Source: Loxodes magnus
Lineage: Eukaryota; Ciliophora; Karyorelictea; Loxodida; Loxodidae
Assembly (NCBI GenBank): GCA_946699065.1
Contig: CAMPDV010002059.1
Span: 1-64,000 of the forward strand
Reading direction: 5' to 3'
DNA length: 64,000 nucleotides
The translations under genes were made by a program, and so were the position numbers. How positions within the stretch are numbered: the stretch's first letter is position 1; each line of letters opens with the position of its first letter. A model generated the notes under the pieces. The model worked only from the letters and a program-made list of their open reading frames with translations, did no database searches and was not told the origin of the DNA. Positions 36,301-49,689 of this stretch are shown piece after piece.

Positions 36301-39300
36301 TTTATAGATGGTAAGATATTTTAAATATTTATAGATGGTAAGATATTTTAAATATTTATAGGTTGTAAGATATTTAAAATATTTATAGATTGTAAGATAT
36401 TTTAAATATTTAAAGGGAGTAAGATATTTAAAATATTTATAGATTGTAGGATTTTTTAAATATTTAAAGGGAGTAAGATATTTAAAATATTTATAGATTG
36501 TAAGATATTTTAAATATTTAAAGGGAGTAGGATGTTTTAAATATTTATAGATTGTAAGATGTTTTAAATATTTATAGAGTGTAAGATATTTCTAATATTT
36601 ATAGAGAGTAAGATGTTTTAAATATTTATAGGGAGTAAGATATTTTAAATATTTATAGATGGTAAGATATTTTAAATATTTATAGATTGTAAGATATTTT
36701 AAATTTAAAGGGTGTAAGATATTTTAAATTTAAAGGGTGTAAGATATTTTAAATATTTATAGAATGTAAGATATTTTAAATATTTATAGAGAGTAAGATA
36801 TTTTAAATATTTATAGAGAGTAAGATATTTTAAATATTTAAAGGGAGTAAGATGTTTTAAATATTTATAGATGGTAAAATATTTTAAATATTTATAGATT
36901 GTAAGATATATTAAATATTTATAGTGAGTAAGATATTTTAAATATTTATAGAGAGTAAGATATTTTAAATATTTAAAGGGAGTAAGATGTTTTAAATATT
37001 TATAGATGGTAAAATATTTTAAATATTTATAGATTGTAGGATTTTTTAAATATTTAAAGGGAGTAAGATATTTAAAATATTTATAGATTGTAAGATATTT
37101 TAAATATTTAAAGGGAGTAGGATGTTTTAAATATTTATAGATTGTAAGATGTTTTAAATATTTATAGAGAGTAAGATATTTTAAATATTTATAGGGAGTA
37201 AGATATTTTAAATATTTATAGATGGTAAGATATTTTAAATATTTATAGATTGTAAGATATTTTAAATTTAAAGGGTGTAAGATATTTTAAATATTTATAG
37301 ATAGTAAGATGTTTTAAATATTTATAGAATGTAAGATATTTTAAATATTTATAGAGAGTAAGATATTTTAAATATTTATAGAGAGTAAGATATTTTAAAT
37401 ATTTAAAGGGAGTAAGATGTTTAAAATATTTATAGATTGTAAGATATTTTAAATATTTAAAGGGAGTAAGATATTTAAAATATTTATAGATTGTAGGATT
37501 TTTTAAATATTTAAAGGGAGTAAGATATTTAAAATATTTATAGATTGTAAGATATTTTAAATATTTAAAGGGAGTAGGATGTTTTAAATATTTATAGATT
37601 GTAAGATGTTTTAAATATTTATAGAGAGTAAGATATTTTAAATATTTATAGGGAGTAAGATATTTTAAATATTTATAGATGGTAAGATATTTTAAATATT
37701 TATAGATTGTAAGATATTTTAAATTTAAAGGGTGTAAGATATTTTAAATATTTATAGATAGTAAGATGTTTTAAATATTTATAGAATGTAAGATATTTTA
37801 AATATTTATAGAGAGTAAGATATTTTAAATATTTATAGATTGTAGGATTTTTTAAATATTTAAAGGGAGTAAGATATTTAAAATATTTATAGATTGTAAG
37901 ATATTTTAAATATTTAAAGGGAGTAGGATGTTTTAAATATTTATAGATTGTAAGATGTTTTAAATATTTATAGAGTGTAAGATATTTCTAATATTTATAG
38001 AGAGTAAGATGTTTTAAATATTTATAGAGAGTAAGATATTTTAAATATTTATAGGGAGTAAGATATTTTAAATATTTATAGATGGTAAGATATTTTAAAT
38101 ATTTATAGATTGTAAGATATTTTAAATTTAAAGGGTGTAAGATATTTTAAATATTTATAGATAGTAAGATGTTTTAAATATTTATAGAATGTAAGATATT
38201 TTAAATATTTATAGAGAGTAAGATATTTTAAATATTTATAGAGAGTAAGATATTTTAAATATTTAAAGGGAGTAAGATGTTTTAAATATTTATAGATGGT
38301 AAAATATTTTAAATATTTATAGATTGTAAGATATATTAAATATTTATAGTGAGTAAGATATTTTAAATATTTATAGAGGGTAAGATATTTTAAATATTTA
38401 TAGAGGGTAAGATATTTTAAATATTTACAGAGGGTAAAATATTTTAAATATTTATAGTGAGTAAGATATTTTAAATATTTATAGATGGTAAGATATTTTA
38501 AATATTTATAGGGAGTAAGATATTTTAAATATTTAAAGGGAGTAAGATATTTTAAATATTTATAGATTGTAAGATATTTTAAATATTTATAGATGGTAAG
38601 ATATTTTAAATATTTAAAGGGAGTAAGATATTTAAAATATTTATAGGGAGTAAGATATTTTAAATATTTATAGAGGGTAAAATATTTTAAATATTTATAG
38701 GTTGTAAGATATTTTAAATATTTATAGGTTGTAAGATATTTTAAATATTTATAGATTGTAAGATATTTTAAATATTTATAGATGGTAAGATATTTTAAAT
38801 ATTTAAAGGGAGTAAGATATTTAAAATATTTATAGATTGTAGGATTTTTTAAATATTTAAAGGGAGTAAGATATTTAAAATATTTATAGATTGTAAGATA
38901 TTTTAAATATTTAAAGGGAGTAGGATGTTTTAAATATTTATAGATTGTAAGATGTTTTAAATATTTATAGAGTGTAAGATATTTCTAATATTTATAGAGA
39001 GTAAGATGTTTTAAATATTTATAGGGAGTAAGATATTTTAAATATTTATAGATGGTAAGATATTTTAAATATTTATAGATTGTAAGATATTTTAAATTTA
39101 AAGGGTGTAAGATATTTTAAATATTTATAGATAGTAAGATGTTTTAAATATTTATAGAATGTAAGATATTTTAAATATTTATAGAGAGTAAGATATTTTA
39201 AATATTTATAGAGAGTAAGATATTTTAAATATTTAAAGGGAGTAAGATGTTTTAAATATTTATAGATGGTAAAATATTTTAAATATTTATAGATTGTAAG

Positions 39301-41098
39301 ATATTTTAAATATTTATAGTGAGTAAGATATTTTAAATATTTATAGAGGGTAAGATATTTTAAATATTTATAGAGGGTAAGATATTTTAAATATTTACAG
39401 AGGGTAAAATATTTTAAATATTTATAGTGAGTAAGATATTTTAAATATTTATAGATGGTAAGATATTTTAAATATTTATAGGGAGTAAGATATTTTAAAT
39501 ATTTAAAGGGAGTAAGATATTTTAAATATTTATAGATTGTAAGATATTTTAAATATTTATAGAGTGTAAGATATTTTAAATATTTATAGATGGTAAGATA
39601 TTTTAAATATTTATAGATGGTAAGATATTTTAAATATTTATAGAGGGTGAAATATTTTAAATATTTAAAGGGAGTAAAATATTTTAAATATTTATAGGTT
39701 GTAAGATATTTTAAATATTTATAGATTGTAAGATATTTTAAATATTTATAGGCTGTAAGATATTTTAAATATTTAAAGGGAGTAAGATATTTAAAATATT
39801 TATAGATTGTAGGATTTTTTAAATATTTAAAGGGAGTAAGATATTTAAAATATTTATAGATTGTAAGATATTTTAAATATTTAAAGGGAGTAGGATGTTT
39901 TAAATATTTATAGATTGTAAGATGTTTTAAATATTTATAGAGTGTAAGATATTTCTAATATTTATAGAGAGTAAGATGTTTTAAATATTTATAGAGAGTA
40001 AGATATTTTAAATATTTATAGGGAGTAAGATATTTTAAATATTTATAGATGGTAAGATATTTTAAATATTTATAGATTGTAAGATATTTTAAATTTAAAG
40101 GGTGTAAGATATTTTAAATATTTATAGATAGTAAGATGTTTTAAATATTTATAGAATGTAAGATATTTTAAATATTTATAGAGAGTAAGATATTTTAAAT
40201 ATTTATAGAGAGTAAGATATTTTAAACATCTATAGATTGTAAGATGTTTTAAATATTTATAGGGAGTAAGATATTTTAAATATTTAAAGGGAGTAAGATA
40301 TTTCTAATATTTATAGATTTTAAGATATTTCTAATATTTATAGATGGTAAGATATTTTAAATATTTATAGATAGTAAGATATTTTTAAGTATTTATAGGG
40401 AGTAAGATATTTTAAATATTTATAGAGCGTGAAATATTTTAAATATTTATAGAGAGTAAGATATTTTAAATATTTTTAGAGAGTAAGATATTTTAAATAT
40501 ATTTAGGGAGTAAGATATTTTAAATATTTATAGGGAGTAAGATGTTTTAAATATTTATAGAGAGTAAGATATTTTAAATATTTATAGATAGTAAGATATT
40601 TTAAATATTTATAGAATGCAAGATAGTTTTTATTCGCAGTTTGTATTTGAAAACTATTATAGCTAGTATTTTTATTATTATAAGAGGGTATTAAATTACC
40701 TCAGGCGGTAAGAATCTAAATCAGGTATCTTTTTAATTTTTGATTGTAAGAAATAATTATAAGATGGTTTTGATTTTATTGAAGCTAGTATTTGCTTATA
40801 TGAGCTTGTATTATTTAACCTTAGTTAGTAATAAAATTATATAGAATGTAATATTATTAATATTTATAGGGGGTAATGATTGATTTGAAAAGAAAGTAAT
40901 GCCTAATATAATTGATTAAAGAATGTTATAGTAATGATTAATTTTAGATTATTTATACTAGGTAGTTATTTTTCTACTTTAGGATGTAAAGAATTTAATG
41001 ATAAGTAAGTTTTTGATTATAGAGGGTAATTTTTGATATAAGCGGAGACGGAAATAGCATTTGACAGCTTTAAATATTTATCTTAAATTAATGTTTGA
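33343..41098 (+). CDS. RING-ubiquitin-like protein gene with single-codon exons and about 270 micro-introns
   Basis: Exon 1 (33343-33859, 172 codons) encodes a RING finger (CSSC...PCGHQVCQIC...CPKRNC, residues 7-50). Residues about 90-165 form a ubiquitin-like domain (ETIEQLKQKVERLEGI, FYELQLNGWFKKL, whose Trp is TGA). Such proteins are usually E3 ubiquitin ligases. From 33860 the sequence resolves into GT-AG segments of 16-21 nt separated by exons of 3 nt (a few of 6, 21 or 27). All introns are phase 1. Joined exons read EEIFKILYEQYEQSES and RVLKKYWKYFETRDEY. A 230-unit array of the same design follows (34398-40617). After it come more non-repetitive introns of 14-26 nt, one possibly about 31 nt, and a last exon reading AETEIAFDSFKYLSQINV before TGA 41096-41098. 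The spliced protein would be roughly 480-500 aa. Two border introns are GC-AG. The first codon made across intron 1 is TGA, so a short 172-aa product is also possible. Splicing itself is inferred. Confidence 0.7.
34398..40640 (+). repeat. 27-bp minisatellite made of intron-like units
   Basis: About 230 tandem units. Each is GTAAGATATT...ATATTTATAG (24 nt) followed by a variable triplet (ATG, GGA, ATT, AGA, AGG, TGA, AGT, AAT, ATA, GGT, GTT). Variant units keep GT (or GC) at the start and AG at the end (TAG, AAG or CAG); I saw one unit with a lost donor, near 40315. Some units are 22 or 25 nt plus a triplet. The triplets recur in a higher-order repeat of about 30 units (about 808 bp), with deletions. 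Period and variants were read by eye. Confidence 0.95.
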
Positions 41099-41193
41099 AT
41101 ATTAATTAATTTTTAATTTAGATACTTTAGTTAATTTAAAGTTACTAAACATATTAGCATTATTTAAGCTCTTTACTAATATTCTTGCTTTTT

Positions 41194-42060
41194 TCACTTT
41201 ATTAATGAAAATTAATTCCTATTAATGAGATGTTGGAATTAGTAATTTAGGGAATATTTTGATAAAATCTATAGTTTTTTGCTGATGTATTTGATTTCTT
41301 GATAATTGTTTTTTTTATTTTAAAATATGTCTAGAAGTGTTGATTTTAATTTCTTTCTATTAATCTTTAAAATAGCTTTAATAATTTTTGAAGATAATAT
41401 GTAATGATCTAATCTCCTCTCTACAAAATGAGTGTTTAATGAATTATAAATACTTAGTTTAAATAATAGTTAATAAGCATTTAGTTAGTTAGTTTGATTA
41501 AGTTATGCTTGCAAATGTAATAAAGTGTTAAAGTGTTACTGTGATATTGCTACTCTATTTTTTAAAGTTTGAATAGATAATGATTTAATTTATAATCTAT
41601 GTAATGATATGATTAAAGCAGATGTAAGAATTTAGCTTATATAATTATTCTTATTATAAGCAAATACTTCAATATTATTAATTTTAATTACTAATATTAT
41701 AACACACAGTCTATATTTAATAACCCTATTTTATATTCTAATTAATATATTAACAACTTATTTTTACCTATTTATTAATATCCTCTATCTATATCTTCTA
41801 TTTTATTTAATCTACTAATATTATTAGTAAGATTTCTCTAGTTTAATACTATTAAGCTGTAGTGTACTCTTAAACTACTTTATTTACATATTTTATGATT
41901 AACTTCTAATTTATGTCTATAATCAGAGTTATTTATTTCTATTACCATTTCAAATCTTAAGTACACTCAAAAGTTATTTCTATCTTATTATATACAAAAT
42001 TTTAATTATTACTCTGTAGGCATAAACAAAACCAGTTACCAATAAATGTCGCCAACAAGT
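41194..42060 (-). CDS. Hypothetical protein, convergent with the RING gene
   Basis: The minus strand gives one frame ending HLINRNQFSLIK and TGA at 41194-41196, 96 bp from the stop of the RING gene. The C-terminal third is convincing (FVERRLDHYILSSKIIKAIL). The upstream part is Gln-rich and less certain, and the start was not found. No family recognised. Confidence 0.45.
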
Positions 42061-42519
42061 GTAATTGATAAGGACAACTCGAAAATGGTATTTAGATTTT
42101 AAAAGTATAATATAGCATAATATAAAAGTAAAAATTATAAAAAATATAAATAAGTAATAATCTGTTCTAGCTAAGCCTTTATAAATATAATAACAAAAGA
42201 TCTCTTTAATTAAATTAGAAACATTATAATTTGCTTAGTATATGCTAACAACATTTCATTATCACTCTAAAAATTCTATCATCTAATCCATCCTACAGTA
42301 AATTTGAGACTGCTCTTATTATTAATGTCTATATTTTTTAACTAAATTGCAAAATAAGTGAAACATTGATAAAAAACTTATTATAAAGCTAAAAAATAAA
42401 TATCATGTAATAAACCTCTTATAAGCAAAAAAACTAACTATTTTAACTATAAATTACGAAAAAGAGATATATAACAACTAATCACGATAAATAAAAACCT
42501 AAAATCTTAAGTTTCAGAT

Positions 42520-43170
42520 TTAAACGAAAAATACATTTTTTATAAACAGTAGTGAAGATAAAATAAGAAAATAAACATTAAAAAAGGAAATCAGCTCAAG
42601 TTCGTAAATGCAAAAGGTAAAATTCCAACTAAAGTAAATAGAAGATAGACTCAAATAATTTACATTATATTAACAATTAATAATCTAGAAAAATTAAAGT
42701 AATGTAGATCCTATGGATATTGAGAAAAATCTAAAACTAAATTAAATTGTTAAGTAGATAAGAATATTTAGATGTTGATTCTGCAAGAGAAAAGGACATC
42801 TAGTAAAGATATGTTAACAGTATAAAATAAAGTAAATAATAGAAGTAAAAAAATTCGAAAAAACTGAATTAATATATTGTACAGCAAGATGGTTAAATTT
42901 ATTTATGATAATACTATTAAGGAATGGAATTAATGAATCAATAACGGAAGCGAGCCTTAAAATAATGAGGAAAATATTGATAGGAGCCACAGAAAGTATA
43001 GAACTAGAAGAGGAAAAAAGGACTGATCTTCAAGATGAATATTGAACCGAAAAAAAAGGAAGAGCAAGAAACTATGAACTCTTCTCAGGAAAGAACCGAA
43101 ATTTTATAAGAGTTAATAAAATTGAACTTAAAATGATTAATCTAAGAAGTGTAGTGCGACTATAATTAAT
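42520..43170 (+). CDS. Gag-like protein with intact CCHC knuckle, copy D
   Basis: A coiled-coil region (EISSSSQMQKVKFQLKQIED) is followed by CWFCKRKGHLVKICQQ at about 42773, a perfect Cx2Cx4Hx4C knuckle whose first Trp is TGA. It is continuous in one frame to about 43165 (LFSGKNRNFIRVNKIELKM). The N-terminus may extend upstream to about 42020. Ends are uncertain. It is a diverged relative of copies A and C. Confidence 0.55.
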
Positions 43171-43519
43171 TTTTGTTATTATTTATATTAAAAAATATTT
43201 TAGAATTAAAAAATGTAGATAAATTTTTGTATATTTAAAACAAATAAAAGAGCAAGTAAAAAAATAGATAAATTTTTCTTAATCTCAAGTTACTTAAATA
43301 ATAATATTAAAAAATAATAATAGTAGAATATAATTAAAATTAAATTAAAATAAAAAAAAAAACTCGAACATTAAGTAAATATTTTTCAGAAATAATTTAA
43401 AATAAAAGAGAATAAAAAGATACACAAAAAAATTAAAACCAAAAATATATCAAATTTTTTAATTGATCAATCTATAAAAAATAAAATACAAAAATCGTTA
43501 AAAAAATATTAAAAGGTAA

Positions 43520-44115
<596 letters not shown>

Positions 44116-44119
44116 TATT

Positions 44120-45930
44120 AATAATTGTAGTATTAAAAATAATTGTAATTAAAATTATAGTAATGATATAATAATAATTAAATTTATCTAAAATAAGAAT
44201 CTATTATTTAACTATTTTAATTATTTAATCTCCTTATTTTTGCTTTATGCACTAGCAAAATTATAACTAATATTATACCTTTAAAATAGTTTTATTTAAA
44301 CCTTAATTATTTAAGCTGAATTTTATAATTAAGTTAAAGAACTTTTTAATTTAAAATCTTATGAAAGTTGATAATTTAAAATTAATTAATTTCAGTTTTA
44401 TCATTTTCTTTTATACTTTAAAGCTTTTTTTTATTCAGTATGACAAGGTGCTTGGAAAATAAAATTTACTATAAATCCGTTTAGTAATTATTTCTGTAAT
44501 TTTGTAAATATACCTAATTAATTTCATCTTAAAGTTATGGAGTTAGGATGAAAATAAAATTTAATATTTGAAAACAGAAGAAAAAATATAAGCTTAAACT
44601 TATTTTATCTTTAATCAGTCTTAAAGCTTCTTTCTAAACATAAATTAAGTTTTTTGCTAATATTTAATTAAATAAAAATAATCTTAAAAAAATAATACTT
44701 TAGCTTTACTTTATCAAATGATTAATAACTTTATTTTTGCTTTTTAAGATTAGAAGAAAACATTAATATTAGATTAAAGATAAAATGCTTTAAAAGTTTT
44801 AGATAATTTTGAATTAAAAGTTTTCTGATTTTTTTAAATAGAAAGATGATAAGACGTTTATTATTAAATCTATTACTTGACTTTTTAAAATCAGCTTGCT
44901 AAATAAAGGAATCATAGGGTTATATAATTAAATAGCTTTTATTTATAAAATATTAATTTAAATTTAATTTGCTAATTAAACAGTACTATTATTTTAGAAA
45001 TAGTCCTAATAAATTTTAAATTTATACAAAACAAAATTGTATATAAGTTAATGAAGCCAAGTTTATAACTGAACAATTTATTAATAAATTCAAACAAAAC
45101 ATACAAATACTCCTGCTTTTTATCAAAGCAAGATATTAATTAATTTTTATTAATAGAATTTAAAGAAAAAATATTTGATACATAATGAAAGTTTTCTAAA
45201 TTTAGATTGCTAGATTTTTTCTAATTTTTATTTATTGAAGATATTATAATACTTCACCAAATAAAACCTAGGTAATGAATAAAACTGAATATGTTGATAT
45301 AAAACTTAAATTATTATTTAGCGCTAAGGTTTATTACAAGGGAACATAATTAGAAAACTAAGATCATTAATAAATTGCTTGTTTTTCTTAAAATCTTTCA
45401 AGTTAATTTAAAATAAGCTATAAATATCTGGTATTTTTATTTATAATAAGCTTCTTTACATAAATAAATTATTAAAATCATAAAAACTTAAAACTTTTCG
45501 CTTTTTGCTTATTTTTTAATTAACTAAGTCTTTTTAATTTTTTATTTAATTAGGAATCCTAAAATAATTATTTCTAAAAGGCTCTTATAAATTACTAGTT
45601 CATATAATACCATTTAAGTCATAATAAATAATTATAAGGATAGAAAGAACTATCTACTTGTAATTTAAAATGAAAATTAAAAATTAAATAAATTAAAAAA
45701 ATCTTGCTAATTCAAAACTTTGGCAGCTAAATAAATATTGATTAGAATAACTCAACCTAATATTTATTTATAGATGCTTGAATGTAATAATTTTATTTTA
45801 TAAATTACAAAATAAAAAAATAATTATCAAATTAGCTTTTTATAAGCTTCTTTCTTATGCTTATTTATTTAAGCATTAATTAATAGAATTCTTTATTTAA
45901 AATTAATAAAAAATTGGTAGCTCAGGATTC
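44120..45930. other. AT-rich region without supported gene
   Basis: I found no reading that looks convincingly like protein and no tRNA or repeat. Confidence 0.4.
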
Positions 45931-45935
45931 AACTA

Positions 45936-46554
45936 AGAAATTTAAGATTTCTATTTTTAATAATTTTGATTTACCTCAATAGAGATCTAAACTTTTGCCA
46001 TTAATAGTTTAAAATCTTCTCTACTATTCTGTATTTTGCCAATACTTTATCTTCTTTCTATTTTAGAAGTGGCTTATTAACGAATTCAACAGTAAATGAA
46101 ATTTCTGAAATTTACAGGGATAATTATTACGTTGAATAGATAAGAAATAACTTATTAATCGTTTCTGGAGGAAGTGAATCTTCAAAAAGATTCACTATTC
46201 TTCAAATAAAAAATGATTAATATAAAACTTAAGAGTTGCAAACTTTTTTAGCAGAAGTCATCATGGAACTATATTTGATGATAAAGCTTCAGTTTATTTA
46301 TAGGAGGAGAAACCACCAAATCACATGAAGTTTTAAATATGAAAACATTCAAGTTTATTCCTTTTTTCGAAGACTTTCCAATAACATTGAGAACGTTTGG
46401 ACTTAGCCTAATAAAAGAAGATTTCTATGTTTTTGGCGGGTTTGACTTTGATTAAAATAAAGCTTAAAATTCTATTTATACTTATTCAAATATTTAATAG
46501 AAGTGAATACATTTATAAGTTAACTTACGAAAAAGTTCATCAAGTACTGAGTGA
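45936..46554 (+). pseudogene. Kelch-repeat protein, frameshifted
   Basis: Kelch-like segments are visible: LLIVSGGSESSKRFTILQ, SLFIGGETTKSHEVL, and FYVFGGFDFDQNKAQNSIY with IQQKWIHL, ending in TGA 46552-46554. Kelch repeats form beta-propellers for protein interaction. The frame changes at a T-run near 46235 and again near 46300, so the copy looks broken unless short introns explain it. The 5' end is unclear (IFNNFDLPQQRSKLLP near 45970). Confidence 0.6.
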
Positions 46555-46879
46555 AATACTAAAAAATTTTAATTACTGCCTTGACAATAAATCTTATTAA
46601 GACAATATAGCAAAAGGATTAATAAGAGAAAAATTTAAATTAAACAGCAAACATAAAGAATATAAAAATATAAAAATGTTCAATAATATTTGTAAGTAGC
46701 TTAAATCTTTTGAACCAAGATAGTTATATAAATAATAAATTAAATAATTAATCATTATTAATACTTAAAAAGATTTACTATATAAAGTAGATTAAAATTA
46801 AATTAAATATCCTTAATTTATATCTATCTCAGTAATATTAGTTTTATATTTACTAACATTCTAAAAATATTTAATATAA

Positions 46880-46951
46880 CGCCGACTAAGGGACTTGAAC
46901 CTTTACCACCAGCTTAAAAGGCTGGCGCTCTACCGACTGAGCTAAACTGGC
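46880..46951 (-). tRNA. tRNA-Lys(TTT), damaged T-arm
   Basis: Same gene as at 25266 but with bases missing in the T-arm and its junction (AAAGG-TTCAAGT-CCCTT), so the stem is weakened. The anticodon arm is intact. It may be a pseudogene. Confidence 0.65.
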
Positions 46952-47011
46952 TTATTTAATATATTATATGTTTATTAAATATTATCATTATAGCAAATAA
47001 AATAATAAAAA

Positions 47012-47084
47012 TGGAGAACACGGGTATCGATCCCGTTGCCTCTCGCATGCAAAGCGAGCGCTCTTCCATTTGAGCTAGTTCCCC
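47012..47084 (-). tRNA. tRNA-Ala(TGC)
   Basis: Intact cloverleaf identical in its arms to the copy at 25399. Confidence 0.93.
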
Positions 47085-47299
47085 TTTATATTCATGCATT
47101 TCCTTTTCTTAAATACATAAAATAGTTATAAAATAGTAATTAATAAATCATTTTTATTATAGATCAATAAAGGATTATAATTTATTTTTATCATAATTTA
47201 TATCTATTTATTATGCTTTTTTAGCTTCTTTTTAATTTTTGTAGCTATTTCATCAAATAGAAAATAAGATCAAATTTCTTTATTACTATATTTTTAAAA

Positions 47300-47600
47300 C
47301 CGCCATAGTTGTTCGAAGGTGAACAGCAAGGTCATCTTCATCAGAGGTTGGGGAAGTTAAGTACCCATAATCGACTTATGTCTTCCTCTGCTTTGGTTTG
47401 GCCTCGAGACATAAGATCCTTAGACCTTCGACGTTGGCTTGACTTGGTTCGTTTATTCTTAATACTGGAACAAAAAAGAAATAATATTACGAGCTTCATC
47501 AGAGGTAGGGAATTTAAGTACCCATAATTGACACATGTCGTCCTCTGCTTTGGTGATGCAATGAGACACAATCCTGCCATGTCCTTGGACCTCCAGCAAG
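47300..47600. ncRNA. Two-module element, candidate structured RNA, copy 2
   Basis: Diverged copy of 25725-26030. In this copy both modules keep perfect CAGAGG/CCTCTG pairing, whereas the first module of the other copies has CCTATG. Hairpin and module motifs are conserved. The overlapping ORFs at 47309 (+) and 47341 (-) are not conserved as proteins. Confidence 0.45.
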
Positions 47601-47624
47601 TATTAAAGATTACGAGTATTCTAA

Positions 47625-47790
47625 AATTATATCAGTATTGAACATTTTTATCAGTACTGAATAATTATGCCAGTATTGAACAAGATTTATCAGTATCTGA
47701 TAATTTTATCAGTAACAAACATTCTTGTCAGTATGAAACATTTTTTTTTAAGGAGTTGCGCACCAACGAGAGTGCTACGCGCTCTATAAT
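47625..47790. repeat. ATCAGTA short repeats and hairpin, copy 2
   Basis: Same arrangement as 26040-26200, ending GCGCACC...TACGCGC. Confidence 0.6.
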
Positions 47791-47859
47791 CAAATTTATT
47801 TATTTATTATTTATTTATAAAGTTTTATATAATATAATTTTTATAAGCTAAAAGCCTAA

Positions 47860-48650
47860 TCAATACTTGCTTTCAATAGGTTTTCATTTATTTCTATCTG
47901 TCTATTTTTTATCGTGTTGATCTTCTTAAATTTTTTTATATAAATGATTATCATTCCACTCTATTTTACTAAGATTTCATCTATTCCCAATCTTTTTTAT
48001 TAGCTCTATTGCTATTTATTAAAAGGCTTGCGAATTGTCTTCAAATTCTTTTATTCTCTTAACTTTCAAACTTTTTTAAGCTAAAGTAGTTTTTTATAAA
48101 ATGTCAGATATGAACTAAATATAGACATATTTCAACTTCTGTTTTGCTTTTGAAAAAAAGTTCTAAATTTTCCAATTTTTTAAATAATTATGCTCTTTAA
48201 AACTCTATTTCATTTTAAGCTTAATTTTTCACAGATTCAGTCTTAGTTACTTTAGTAATTGATAAAATTTCCTCGATTAAGTTGAATATTGATTAACTCT
48301 ATATCTTCTATTAAAAATTTATTATAAACAAATGTATTCTGTAAGTATATCTTTTTAAATTAAGTATCCAAAATTAATACCGAATCTCTTAAACTCTATG
48401 AAAGATTATAAATAAAAGCTAACTTCTTGCTGATAATTTTTGATTTTGTCACTATATTGAGATATGATTCATTTTTCTAATAAACTGTTGAAGTTCTTTT
48501 AATTTCCTTGTAGCCGTTTGCCTTACATTAATGACAAAATTCGGATTAATGTTTTCTTGTATTGTAGCTAATCTTTTATCTTTTCTTAGCTAATATTTTG
48601 AGCACTTTGTTTTGCTCTAATTTTCCAGGATTTTATTTATAATTGAAATT
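47860..48650 (-). CDS. Hypothetical coding region, several frames
   Basis: The minus strand is protein-like but the best frame changes: INPNFVINVRQTATRKLKEL near the 5' end, and KRIKEFEDNSQAFQQIAIEL and KIEWNDNHLYKKIQEDQ near the 3' end. A 20-nt GTAAGGCAAACGGCTACAAG segment near 48530 could be an intron. Gene limits and function are unknown. Confidence 0.35.
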
Positions 48651-48659
48651 AAAACTATT

Positions 48660-49680
48660 TATAGTATTAAAGTTAAATGGAATCTAAATAATTTAGTTAA
48701 GCATTTGATTTTATATAACTTTGCTTTTTATAAAGCAATCTTGTAAGTATATTAATTATTAGCTTACCAACAAATGAAGTCTTTCTATAAATGGTAATTG
48801 AGCAAAATAAATAGCTCATTAAGCGAGTTTAACTAGCTAAATATAGATTGATTGATAATTGATTTGCTTTGAAGTATTTTAAAATAATAAAATAGTTTTA
48901 CTAAATTAGTTGATTATATATTTGATATTATTTTCCTTTCTCTTTTAGATAGCAACTAATTTACAATTGAGTGGTAGAAATATATGTAAAGGTTATGATT
49001 TGTATTTGATTAATAAGCTTTATAAATCTTAGAATTTGTAAATATTGGTAAATATATTAAATTATAAAGTTTATTATTTTAATTTACTAATAAAAGTTTA
49101 ATATACATTTATTAAATCTTAATCAATCCTAAATTATATCTATTCATTCTGTTAGTAAGGAGATATAGTAATCCTATTAAATAAACTTTCATTTGTTATG
49201 TTTTCACCTTTAATATTTACTTAAATATCACTTAAGCTATTAAAATTACTTATTTAACTTCTTTTTTAAAGCTTTTAAGTAATCTTATGTCTGAGGCTTT
49301 GAAAGATGTTTGCAATTGATTTTAAATGAATTGAGTTGATATAAAGGTTTGTTTTGAATACATATTGATGATAAAGTTGAAATTTGATATAATGATTATT
49401 TAACTTAAGTTATTCTAAAATGTCTATGAAAGTATATTTCTTTAACTATATAAATCTATAGTAATTGTTATTTTATTATTTTCTCTAATTATTTATTAAT
49501 CTAGTGATCCAATTATTTTGCTACTGTAATTTTTTGAAATAGCTACGCTCCTTAATTTAATTTATCCATATGGTTTGATCCAATATTTACATTCTAATAA
49601 AGATTATTTCTATGATATGATTAATACTTTTTTGATAGAAATTAAAGGATGCTAATAATTTGGTTCTATAGTAGAGATTT
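48660..49680. other. AT-rich region without supported gene
   Basis: No convincing reading; it may contain upstream exons of the next gene. Confidence 0.35.
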
Positions 49681-49689
49681 AAAGATTAG

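Larger units (their letters stand above)
46740..47830 (+). repeat. Third, diverged copy of the tRNA/two-module block
   Basis: Direct-orientation copy of about 25140-26215: it carries tRNA-Lys, tRNA-Ala, the two-module element and the ATCAGTA repeats. It is clearly more diverged than the copies in the young inverted repeat. Confidence 0.9.

Noticed and set aside
34398..40640. CRISPR array or simple centromeric satellite
   Set aside because: Spacers are only 3 nt, there are no cas genes, and the non-repetitive GT-AG segments on both sides share the same architecture, which a plain satellite does not explain.
47309..47580. ORFs on both strands over the two-module element
   Set aside because: The protein readings are not shared between the two modules or preserved in the other copies, while short nucleotide motifs and pairing are.
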